Part shown: positions 32,006 through 39,779 of the stretch, piece by piece | How the letters are laid out: each line of letters begins with the position of its first letter | Numbering within the stretch: the stretch's first letter is position 1 | From: Streptomyces mayonensis | Lineage (GTDB): Bacteria > Actinomycetota > Actinomycetes > Streptomycetales > Streptomycetaceae | Length of the DNA stretch: 45,324 nucleotides | NCBI RefSeq assembly: GCF_018982965.1 | Contig: NZ_JACBYP010000065.1 | Span: 1-45,324, forward strand | Reading direction: 5' to 3' | Program-made: the position numbers and the translations under genes | Notes under the pieces: generated by a model | Seen by the model: only the letters and a program-made list of their open reading frames with translations | Database searches by the model: none | Told to the model about the DNA's origin: nothing

Positions 32006-34204
32006 CTACGACGCCGCGCGCAGTTCCTCGCGCAGCCGGTCCGCGATCTGCGTCGGCATCGGTTCGTGCCGGGCGTAGCGGCGGTCGAAGCGGGCGGTGC
32101 CGTGCGAGAGGGAGCGCAGGTCCACGGCGTAGCGGCCGATCTCGATCTCGGGCACCTCGGCCCTGATCAGGGTCCGGCCGCCACTGGTCTGCTCGGTGCC
32201 CAGCACCTTGCCGCGCCGTCCGGACAGGTCGCTCATCACCGCGCCCACGTAGTCGTCGCCGACCAGCACGCTCACCTCGGCGACCGGCTCCAGCAGATGG
32301 ATCCGGGCGTCCGCCGCCGCCTCCCTGAGCGCCAGCGCGCCCGCCGTCTGGAAGGCGGCGTCGGAGGAGTCCACGGAGTGCGCCTTGCCGTCGAGCAGGG
32401 TGACCCGTACGTCGATCAGCGGGTGGCCCGCGGCGACGCCCTTGGCGGCCTGGGCGCGCACGCCCTTCTCGACGGACGGGATGAACTGGCGGGGCACCGC
32501 GCCGCCGACGACCTTGTCCACGAACTCGATGCCCGAGCCGCCGGGCAGCGGTTCCACCTCGATCTCGCAGACGGCGTACTGGCCGTGCCCGCCGGACTGC
32601 TTCACGTGCCGCCCGCGCCCGGCCGCCCGGCCGCCGAACGTCTCGCGCAGGGAGACCCGGTGGGGTACGACGTCGACCTGGACGCCGTAGCGGCTGCGCA
32701 GCCTCTCCAGCGCCACGTCCGCGTGCGCCTCGCCCAGGCACCACAGGACCACCTGGTGGGTGTCCCGGTTGTGCTCCAGGCGCATCGTCGGGTCCTCGGC
32801 GACGAGCCGGGCCAGCCCCTGGGAGAGCTTGTCCTCGTCGGGTTTGCTGTGGGCCTCGATGGCGAGCGGCAGCAGCGGGTCGGGCATCTCCCAGGGGGCC
32901 ATCAGCAGCGGGTCGTCCTTGGCCGAGAGCGTGTCCCCGGTCTCCGCGCGGCTCAGCTTGGCCACGCAGGCGAGGTCGCCCGCGATCACGTGGCTGACCG
33001 GCCGCTGCTGCTTGCCGAACGGCGTCGACAGGGCGCCGATCCGCTCGTCGACGTCATGGTCTTCATGGCCGCGGTCGGCCAGCCCGTGGCCGGAGACGTG
33101 CACCGTCTGGTCGGCGCGCAGGGTGCCGGAGAAGACACGCACCATGGAGATCCGGCCGACGTACGGGTCGGAGGACGTCTTGACGACCTCCGCGACGAGC
33201 GACTCCCCGGGGTCGCACATCCGCAGCTCCCGCGCGGTGCCCCCGGGCGTGGTGACCCTGGGCGCCGCGCGCTCCAGGGGGGTGGGGAAGCCGCGCGTGA
33301 TCAGCTCCAGGAGCTCGACGGTGCCCAGGCCCTGCCGGGCGCCCTCGGCGGCGGGGGCGGCGGCCAGCACGGGAAAGAACACCCCGCGCGCGACGGCCCG
33401 CTCGAGGTCCTCGATCAGCGTCTTGACGTCGACCGGTTCGCCGCCCAGGTAGCGCTCCATGAGGGTCTCGTCCTCGCTCTCCGAGATGATCCCCTCGATC
33501 AGCAGGGAGCGGGCCTCGTCGAGCTGCGGCAGCTCCGCCTCGCCGGGTTCGGCGGCCACCCGCTCGCCCGCGCCGTAGTCGAACAGCTTCCGCGACAACA
33601 GCCCCACGAGCCCCGTCACGGGCGCGTGGCCGTCGGGGGCGGGCGCGCCGTGCAGCGGCAGGTACAGCGGCAGCACGGCGTCGGGGTCGTCCCCGCCGAA
33701 GGCCTCCGCGCAGATCCGCGTCATCTCCTCGAAGTCCGCGCGGGCCGCCTCCAGGTGCGTGATCACGATGGCCCGGGGCATGCCGACGGCGGCGCACTCC
33801 TCCCAGACCATGCGGGTCGAGCCGTCCACCCCGTCGGCGGCCGAGACGACGAAGAGGGCCGCGTCCGCCGCGCGCAGACCGGCCCTCAGCTCACCGACGA
33901 AGTCGGCGTACCCGGGAGTGTCCAAGAGGTTGATCTTGATGCCGTCCCATTCGACCGGCACCAGGGAGAGCTGTACGGAGCGCTGCTGCCGGTGCTCCAT
34001 GTCGTCGTAGTCCGAGACGCAGCCGCCGTCCTCCACGCGGCCGGCCCGGTTCACCGCTCCCGCGGTCTGCGCGAGAGCCTCCACCAGAGTCGTCTTGCCC
34101 GAACCGGAGTGGCCGACCAGCACCACGTTCCGTACGGACGCGGGGTGGTCGGCCGCCGTTGCCCTTCCGGCGGCTCCGGTATGGGTGTGTGCCTTGTCGC
34201 CCAT
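32006..34204 (-). CDS. EF-G-like translational GTPase (EF-G2 type) with divergent G4 motif
   Basis: A 732-residue protein with the EF-G domain order: G domain (G1 GHSGSGKTT at 31-39, G3 DTPG at 95-98), then domains II-V, including the EF-G domain IV segment FGGRAAGRGRHVKQSGGHGQYA and the C-terminal SDLSGRRGKVLGTE. The G4 motif NKxD is replaced by THLE (149-152), and switch I (HRQQRSVQLSL) lacks the canonical RGITI. Actinobacterial EF-G2 proteins (for example FusA2 of M. tuberculosis) are also divergent; such paralogues are not the main elongation factor. ATG 34204 has GGGAGG about 9 nt upstream. It diverges from the pgsA operon. Confidence 0.85.
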   Translation of the reverse strand: MGDKAHTHTGAAGRATAADHPASVRNVVLVGHSGSGKTTLVEALAQTAGAVNRAGRVEDGGCVSDYDDMEHRQQRSVQLSLVPVEWDGIKINLLDTPGYADFVGELRAGLRAADAALFVVSAADGVDGSTRMVWEECAAVGMPRAIVITHLEAARADFEEMTRICAEAFGGDDPDAVLPLYLPLHGAPAPDGHAPVTGLVGLLSRKLFDYGAGERVAAEPGEAELPQLDEARSLLIEGIISESEDETLMERYLGGEPVDVKTLIEDLERAVARGVFFPVLAAAPAAEGARQGLGTVELLELITRGFPTPLERAAPRVTTPGGTARELRMCDPGESLVAEVVKTSSDPYVGRISMVRVFSGTLRADQTVHVSGHGLADRGHEDHDVDERIGALSTPFGKQQRPVSHVIAGDLACVAKLSRAETGDTLSAKDDPLLMAPWEMPDPLLPLAIEAHSKPDEDKLSQGLARLVAEDPTMRLEHNRDTHQVVLWCLGEAHADVALERLRSRYGVQVDVVPHRVSLRETFGGRAAGRGRHVKQSGGHGQYAVCEIEVEPLPGGSGIEFVDKVVGGAVPRQFIPSVEKGVRAQAAKGVAAGHPLIDVRVTLLDGKAHSVDSSDAAFQTAGALALREAAADARIHLLEPVAEVSVLVGDDYVGAVMSDLSGRRGKVLGTEQTSGGRTLIRAEVPEIEIGRYAVDLRSLSHGTARFDRRYARHEPMPTQIADRLREELRAAS

Positions 34205-34466
34205 GTCCTTGCCTCCCGTGCACGGTGAGGTCGTCGGGGGCGCGGACGCGGGACCGCGTGCACTGGCGGCTCCGGCGACGCCCGCGGTCCTTCGAGCTTT
34301 CCACTCCCGTCACGCCACGTCCATACGAGAGGCCCGATCCCGCCGCCCGGCCGCCGCCCGTCCGTGGCCGAGGGTGCCCGTCCCTCGCCCACGCGCGCGC
34401 GTGACTACGATGGGCCAGCCGGTGGCCAGCAGGGGCCGCGGCGCCACACCGACCGTCGGGAAGGCC

Positions 34467-35132
34467 ATGCTGAACAAGTACGCGCGTGCATTCTTCACGC
34501 GTGTCCTCACACCGTTCGCCGCGTTTCTCATCCGCCGGGGCGTCAGCCCGGACACGGTCACCCTCCTCGGCACCGCCGGTGTGGTCGCGGGTGCGCTGGT
34601 CTTCTACCCCATGGGTGAGTTCTTCTGGGGCACGGTGGTGATCACGCTCTTCGTCTTCTCCGACCTGGTCGACGGGAACATGGCCCGCCAGCTGGGCCGC
34701 TCCAGCCGCTGGGGCGCCTTCCTGGACTCGACCCTGGACCGGGTCGCCGACGGAGCGATCTTCGGCGGCCTCGCCCTCTGGTACGCGGGGTCGGGCGACG
34801 ACAACATCCTGTGCGCGGTCTCGATCTTCTGCCTGGCCAGCGGCCAGGTGGTGTCGTACACCAAGGCGCGCGGCGAGGCGATCGGGCTGCCGGTCGCGGT
34901 CAACGGGCTGGTCGAGCGTGCCGAACGCCTCGTCGTCTCGCTGGTCGCCGCCGGATTCGCCGGGCTGCACAAGTTCGGCGTGCCCGGCATCCAGTACCTG
35001 CTGCCGGTCGCCCTGTGGGCCGTCGCCGTCGGCAGCCTCGTCACGCTGGTCCAGCGTGTGGTCACGGTCCGCCGCGAGGCCGCCGAGGCCGACGCCGCCC
35101 AGGAGAACCAGGGCACCGAGGCGGCCAAGTGA
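34467..35132 (+). CDS. pgsA: Phosphatidylinositol phosphate synthase (CDP-alcohol phosphotransferase)
   Basis: A 221-residue integral membrane enzyme joining CDP-diacylglycerol and inositol-1-phosphate, the first step to phosphatidylinositol and its mannosides. The signature D-x2-DG-x2-AR-x8-G-x3-D-x3-D is complete in DLVDGNMARQ...GAFLDSTLD (residues about 66-92). About five to six transmembrane helices surround it. The alternative, phosphatidylglycerophosphate synthase, is less likely because patA and pimA follow with 4-bp overlaps, as in the mycobacterial pgsA1 operon. ATG 34467 has GGGAAGG upstream at unusually short spacing; ATG 34410 and GTG 34401 are in-frame alternatives. Confidence 0.88.
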   Translation: MLNKYARAFFTRVLTPFAAFLIRRGVSPDTVTLLGTAGVVAGALVFYPMGEFFWGTVVITLFVFSDLVDGNMARQLGRSSRWGAFLDSTLDRVADGAIFGGLALWYAGSGDDNILCAVSIFCLASGQVVSYTKARGEAIGLPVAVNGLVERAERLVVSLVAAGFAGLHKFGVPGIQYLLPVALWAVAVGSLVTLVQRVVTVRREAAEADAAQENQGTEAAK

Positions 35133-36076
35133 GCGCACGGGACCGGCTGACCGACGGTCTGTACGGCGCCGGCTGGGGCACCGTGAAGAAGCTCCCCGAG
35201 CCCGCCGCCGTGCGCCTCGGCCGTACCGTCGCGGACCTCGCCTGGAAGCGGCGCGGCGCGGGGGTGCGCCGGCTGGAGAGCAACTACGCGCGCGTGGTGC
35301 CCGGCGCGGGTCCCGAGCGGCTGGCCGCCCTCTCGCGCGCGGGCATGCGTTCGTACCTGCGCTACTGGATGGAGTCCTTCCGGCTCCCCGCGTGGAGCAC
35401 GGAGCGGATCAAGGGCGGCTTCGCCCCGAAGGACCTGCACCACCTCACGGACGGCATGGACGCGGGCAGGGGCGTGGTCCTCGCCCTGCCGCACCTGGCC
35501 AACTGGGACCTGGCGGGAGCCTGGGTCACCACCAGGCTCGGCATCCCGTTCACCACGGTCGCCGAGCGCCTCAGGCCGGAGACCCTCTACGACCGTTTTG
35601 TCGCCTACCGCGAGGGACTCGGCATGGAGGTCCTGCCGCACAGCGGCGGAAGCGCCTTCGGCACGCTGGCCCGGCGGCTGCGCGACGGCGGCCTGGTCTG
35701 CCTGGTCGCCGACCGCGACCTGTCCGCCTCGGGCGTGGAGGTCGGCTTCTTCGGCGAGACGGCCCGGATGCCGGCCGGCCCCGCCCTGCTCGCCCAGCAG
35801 ACCGGCGCGCTGCTGCTGCCGGTGACCCTCTGGTACGACGACTCGCCCGTCATGCAGGGACGGGTGCACCCGGCGGTCGCGGTGCCCGAGTCAGGCACCC
35901 GGGCCGAAAAGACGTCTGTCATGACGCAGGCGCTGGCTGACGCCTTCGCCACGGGGATCGCCGAGCACCCGGAGGACTGGCACATGCTGCAGCGCTTGTG
36001 GCTCAAGGACCTCGACCCCGCCAAGGCGCCCGGGACGACGCCGGGAACGGCCGCCGGACAGGGCGGCGCGTCGTGA
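35129..36076 (+). CDS. patA: Phosphatidylinositol mannoside acyltransferase (LpxL/HtrB family)
   Basis: A 315-residue peripheral membrane acyltransferase. The catalytic H-x4-D motif is HLANWD (H122, D127). Further family landmarks are FTTVAERLRPETLYDRFVAYR, LPHSGGSAFGTLARRLRDGG, and VCLVADRDLSASGVEVGFFGE. In the mycobacterial homologue (Rv2611c) it acylates the mannose placed by PimA. GTG 35129 overlaps the pgsA stop, and its own stop overlaps the pimA start, so the three genes are translationally coupled. The C-terminus is a short Pro/Thr/Gly-rich tail. Confidence 0.88.
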   Translation: MSARDRLTDGLYGAGWGTVKKLPEPAAVRLGRTVADLAWKRRGAGVRRLESNYARVVPGAGPERLAALSRAGMRSYLRYWMESFRLPAWSTERIKGGFAPKDLHHLTDGMDAGRGVVLALPHLANWDLAGAWVTTRLGIPFTTVAERLRPETLYDRFVAYREGLGMEVLPHSGGSAFGTLARRLRDGGLVCLVADRDLSASGVEVGFFGETARMPAGPALLAQQTGALLLPVTLWYDDSPVMQGRVHPAVAVPESGTRAEKTSVMTQALADAFATGIAEHPEDWHMLQRLWLKDLDPAKAPGTTPGTAAGQGGAS

Positions 36077-37236
36077 GGATCGGCATCGTCTGCCCGTACT
36101 CGTGGGACGTGCCGGGCGGCGTCCAGTTCCACATCCGCGACCTCGCCGAGTACTTCGTCCGCCTCGGCCACGAGGTGTCCGTGCTCGCCCCGGCCGACGA
36201 CGACACACCGCTGCCCCCGTACGTCGTCTCCGCGGGCCGCGCGGTGCCGGTGCCGTACAACGGCTCGGTGGCCCGGCTGAACTTCGGGTTCCTGTCGGCG
36301 GCCCGGGTCCGGCGCTGGCTGCACGAGGGCGCCTTCGACGTCATCCACATCCACGAGCCGACCTCGCCCTCGCTCGGCCTGCTCACCTGCTGGGCGGCGC
36401 AGGGCCCGATCGTGGCCACCTTCCACACCTCCAACCCGCGCTCCCGCGCGATGATCGCCGCGTACTCGATCCTCCAGGCGGCCCTGGAGAAGATCAGCGC
36501 CCGGATCGCGGTGAGCGAGTACGCCCGCCGCACCCTCGTCGAGCACCTGGGCGGGGACGCCGTCGTCATCCCCAACGGAGTCGACGTCGGCTTCTTCGCC
36601 GACGCCGCGCCGAGGCCCGAGTGGCAGGGGGACACGATCGGCTTCATAGGGCGCATCGACGAACCACGCAAGGGCCTCCCGGTGCTGATGCGGGCCCTGC
36701 CCACCGTCCTCGCCGCCCGCCCGCAGACCCGGCTGCTGGTCGCCGGCCGGGGCGACGAGGAGGAGGCCGTCGAGAGTCTGCCGAAGGAGCTGCGCTCCCG
36801 CGTGGAGTTCCTCGGCATGATCAGCGACGAGGACAAGGCCCGCCTCCTGCGCAGCGTCGACCTGTACGTGGCGCCCAACACCGGCGGCGAGAGCTTCGGC
36901 ATCATCCTCGTCGAGGCCATGTCGGCGGGGGCCCCCGTCCTCGCCTCCGACCTCGACGCCTTCGCCCAGGTCCTCGACCAGGGGGCGGCCGGGGAACTCT
37001 TCCCCAACGAGGACGCGGACGCCCTCGCCGCGGCGGCCGTACGCCTGCTGGCCGACCCGGAGCGCCGGGCGGTGCTGCGGGAGCGGGGCAGCGCCCACGT
37101 ACGGCGTTTCGACTGGTCCACGGTCGGTGCGGACATCCTCTCCGTCTACGAGACGGTCACGGCCGGAGCGGCGGCAGTGGCCACGGACGACCGGGCGACC
37201 CGCCTGCGGGCCCGCTTCGGCCTCGCCAGGGACTGA
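36073..37236 (+). CDS. pimA: Phosphatidylinositol alpha-mannosyltransferase PimA
   Basis: A 387-residue GT4-family, GT-B fold glycosyltransferase that moves mannose from GDP-mannose to position 2 of the inositol ring of PI on the inner membrane face. The N-domain has PYSWDVPGGVQFHIRDLAEYF with the GGV loop, followed by HIHEPTSPSLGLL. The C-domain has GFIGRIDEPRKGLPVLMRALP and the donor-site EX7E in NTGGESFGIILVEAMSAGAP. Start GTG 36073 overlaps the patA stop. It completes the PI-mannoside module; the M. tuberculosis counterpart is Rv2610c. Confidence 0.93.
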   Translation: MRIGIVCPYSWDVPGGVQFHIRDLAEYFVRLGHEVSVLAPADDDTPLPPYVVSAGRAVPVPYNGSVARLNFGFLSAARVRRWLHEGAFDVIHIHEPTSPSLGLLTCWAAQGPIVATFHTSNPRSRAMIAAYSILQAALEKISARIAVSEYARRTLVEHLGGDAVVIPNGVDVGFFADAAPRPEWQGDTIGFIGRIDEPRKGLPVLMRALPTVLAARPQTRLLVAGRGDEEEAVESLPKELRSRVEFLGMISDEDKARLLRSVDLYVAPNTGGESFGIILVEAMSAGAPVLASDLDAFAQVLDQGAAGELFPNEDADALAAAAVRLLADPERRAVLRERGSAHVRRFDWSTVGADILSVYETVTAGAAAVATDDRATRLRARFGLARD

Positions 37237-37421
37237 TCCGTCGATCCGTCGCATCGCACCGCCCCGCACGGGGACAGTCCGGGCCCGGCACGCGCGTCGA
37301 CGGACGTCTCGGAGGGCCGAGCAGCCATGCGGGTCTCCGGCGTCCGTGCCCGGGGGACCGGTGAACCGGCGGTGCTCCGGGAGGCCTTGATTGCCTCCCT
37401 GCCTCCTGATTGGCTCCCGGT

Positions 37422-37961
37422 ATGACCGATCTGGGAGCCGTCGCCTGGCCGCCTGCCCCGATCAGGACCGAGCGGCTCGTGCTCCGTGAGCCGGAGGCCC
37501 GGGACCGCGCGGTGTTCATCGAGCTGCTGGCGTCGGCAGAGGTGCACACCCATCTCGGAGGGCCCCGGCCGCGGGACGGGCTCGAGCGCGAGTTGCCCGA
37601 GGTGCCCGAGCGGTGGCCGGGGAGTTTCGTCGTCGAGCTCGACGGGACGATGATCGGCCAGATCCTGCTCAGGAGGGCTTCGGAGCGGCACCGCCCCGCC
37701 GCCGTCGGGAAGGCCGACCTCGGCTACCTGTTCCTGCCGCGGGCGTGGGGCTTCGGGTACGCCGCCGAGGCGTGCGCGGCGGCACTCGACTGGTTCGACG
37801 GTGTCCTTCCCGGTGAGCCGGTGGTGCTCGCCACCCAGGTGGCCAATGTCGGTTCGATGCGCCTCGCGGCGAGGCTGGGATTCACCGAGGTGGAGCGGTT
37901 CCGTGCCTGGGACGCCGAGCAGTGGCTCGGACTGCGGGTCCCGGTCGCGGCCTCCGGCTGA
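37422..37961 (+). CDS. GNAT-family N-acetyltransferase
   Basis: A 179-residue acetyltransferase of the RimJ/RimL-like branch. PIRTERLVLREPEARDRAVF forms the N-terminal strand. ADLGYLFLPRAWGFGYAAEACAAALDW holds the acetyl-CoA loop (core R-x-x-G-x-G/A degenerate as RAWGFGYA), and ANVGSMRLAARLGFTEVERF is the C-terminal motif. ATG 37422 begins the homology. It lies between pimA and the LemA-like gene, 185 bp after pimA, so it is probably a separate transcript and an insertion into the block conserved with mycobacteria. Confidence 0.82.
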   Translation: MTDLGAVAWPPAPIRTERLVLREPEARDRAVFIELLASAEVHTHLGGPRPRDGLERELPEVPERWPGSFVVELDGTMIGQILLRRASERHRPAAVGKADLGYLFLPRAWGFGYAAEACAAALDWFDGVLPGEPVVLATQVANVGSMRLAARLGFTEVERFRAWDAEQWLGLRVPVAASG

Positions 37962-38100
37962 ACGGGCGCTCGACGGCACGGGACCGCCGGAGCGTCGTCG
38001 TCACTTCAGCAGTGCCGGAGGTGCCCGAGGAAGCGGCTGGGCGAGCGATGCCGGGCAGCGGCGCTGATCGCGGAGGAACTCTGGAATAGGGTTTCGGCCC

Positions 38101-38643
38101 GTGACCGCAACCCTCATCTGGATCCTGGCCGTCCTCGTGGCCGTGGGCCTGTACCTCAGCTGGACGGCCGGCCGTCTTGACCGGCTGCACGCGCGGATCG
38201 ATGCCGCCCGTGCCGCCCTCGACGCGCAGTTGCTGCGCCGGGCGTCCGTGGCCCAGGAACTGGCCACCTCCGGCGTGCTCGACCCCGCCGCCTCCATCGT
38301 GCTGTACGAGGCCGCGCACGCCGCACGGCAGGCCGAGGAGGAGCTGCGGGAGGTCGCCGAGAGCGAGCTGAGCCAGGCCCTGCGCGCCGTGTTCGCCGAC
38401 GCGCAGCAGGTGGACGCCCTGCGCGAGGCGCCCGGGGGTGAGGCGGCCGCCGACGAACTGGCCGAGGCGGTACGGAGGGTGCCGATGGCCCGGCGCTTCC
38501 ACAACGACGCCGTGGGAGCCGCCCGCAGGCTGCGCGAGCACCGCAAGGTCCGCTGGTTCCGCCTGGCCGGGCACGCGCCCTTCCCGCTGGCCTTCGAGAT
38601 GGACGACGAGTCGCCGGCCGCCCTGGTCGAGCGTGCCGCTTAG
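38101..38643 (+). CDS. LemA-like membrane protein
   Basis: A 180-residue protein. An N-terminal transmembrane helix (TLIWILAVLVAVGLYLSW, residues 3-20) is followed by an all-helical domain. The pattern LHARIDAARAALDAQLLRRASVAQEL and the C-terminal MARRFHNDAVGAARRLREHR...FPLAFEMDDE resemble LemA proteins (N-helix then coiled bundle ending in FxF-type tail). The usual N-out topology would place the bundle at the cytoplasmic or outer face; this cannot be told. Function unknown. GTG 38101 is the first codon of the helix region. It lies 132 bp before pdxS. Confidence 0.7.
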   Translation: MTATLIWILAVLVAVGLYLSWTAGRLDRLHARIDAARAALDAQLLRRASVAQELATSGVLDPAASIVLYEAAHAARQAEEELREVAESELSQALRAVFADAQQVDALREAPGGEAAADELAEAVRRVPMARRFHNDAVGAARRLREHRKVRWFRLAGHAPFPLAFEMDDESPAALVERAA

Positions 38644-38775
38644 CGCATCCCGCGCGGAAAACGATCCACCGCCTTCGCATTGGCCCTTGCTGTGGCCTGC
38701 TCGACTCACGTTTCCTCGTTGCTGCAGAAAGCCGCAGAAAGCGGCAGGAACCCCTTCCCCGCAAGCGAGGTACCC

Positions 38776-39687
38776 GTGTCCAGCACGCTCTCCGAAACCC
38801 AGGTCACCGAGACCGGCACCGCCCGTGTGAAGCGCGGCATGGCCGAGCAGCTCAAGGGCGGCGTGATCATGGACGTCGTCACCCCGGAGCAGGCGAAGAT
38901 CGCCGAGGACGCGGGCGCCGTCGCCGTCATGGCCCTGGAACGGGTCCCGGCCGACATCCGCAAGGACGGCGGTGTGGCCCGGATGTCCGACCCGGAGATG
39001 ATCGAGGGCATCATCGGCGCCGTCTCCATCCCCGTGATGGCCAAGTCCCGCATCGGCCACTTCGTGGAGGCGCAGGTCCTGCAGTCCCTCGGCGTCGACT
39101 ACATCGACGAGTCCGAGGTCCTCACCCCCGCCGACGAGGTCAACCACAGCGACAAGTTCGCCTTCACCACCCCCTTCGTCTGCGGTGCCACCAACCTCGG
39201 TGAGGCCCTGCGCCGCATCGCCGAGGGCGCCGCGATGATCCGCTCCAAGGGCGAGGCCGGCACCGGAAACGTCGTCGAGGCCGTCCGCCACCTGCGCCAG
39301 ATCAAGAACGAGATCGCCCGGCTGCGCGGCTGCGACAACAACGAGCTGTACGCCGCCGCCAAGGAGCTGCGCGCCCCCTACGAGCTGGTCAAGGAGGTCT
39401 CCCAGCTGGGCAGGCTGCCGGTCGTGCTGTTCTCCGCCGGCGGTGTCGCCACCCCGGCCGACGCCGCGCTGATGCGCCAGCTCGGCGCCGAGGGCGTCTT
39501 CGTCGGCTCCGGCATCTTCAAGTCCGGCGACCCGGCCAGGCGCGCCGCCGCCATCGTGAAGGCGACCACCTTCTACGACGACCCGAAGATCGTCGCGGAC
39601 GCCTCCCGCAACCTCGGCGAGGCCATGGTCGGCATCAACTGCGACACCCTCCCCGAGACCGAGCGCTACGCCAACCGCGGCTGGTAG
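38776..39687 (+). CDS. pdxS: Pyridoxal 5'-phosphate synthase subunit PdxS
   Basis: A 303-residue (beta/alpha)8 synthase that forms PLP from ribose 5-phosphate, glyceraldehyde 3-phosphate and ammonia. Landmarks are RGMAEQLKGGVIMDVVTPEQA, the Lys-containing VMAKSRIGHFVEAQ, GEAGTGNVVEAVRHLR, and FSAGGVATPADAALMRQLGA with GVFVGSGIFKS at the C-terminus. It is near-invariant in length and sequence for the family. The partner glutaminase PdxT is absent from the rest of this window; a convergent gene follows instead. GTG 38776 has GCGAGG upstream. Confidence 0.96.
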   Translation: MSSTLSETQVTETGTARVKRGMAEQLKGGVIMDVVTPEQAKIAEDAGAVAVMALERVPADIRKDGGVARMSDPEMIEGIIGAVSIPVMAKSRIGHFVEAQVLQSLGVDYIDESEVLTPADEVNHSDKFAFTTPFVCGATNLGEALRRIAEGAAMIRSKGEAGTGNVVEAVRHLRQIKNEIARLRGCDNNELYAAAKELRAPYELVKEVSQLGRLPVVLFSAGGVATPADAALMRQLGAEGVFVGSGIFKSGDPARRAAAIVKATTFYDDPKIVADASRNLGEAMVGINCDTLPETERYANRGW

Positions 39688-39779
39688 GCACGGGACCATG
39701 AGCGGCACTCCCGGCACTCCCGGCGCCCCTGCCACCTCCGCCACCCCCGGCACCCCCGGGCGGGGCGGAGAGAGGTGCG

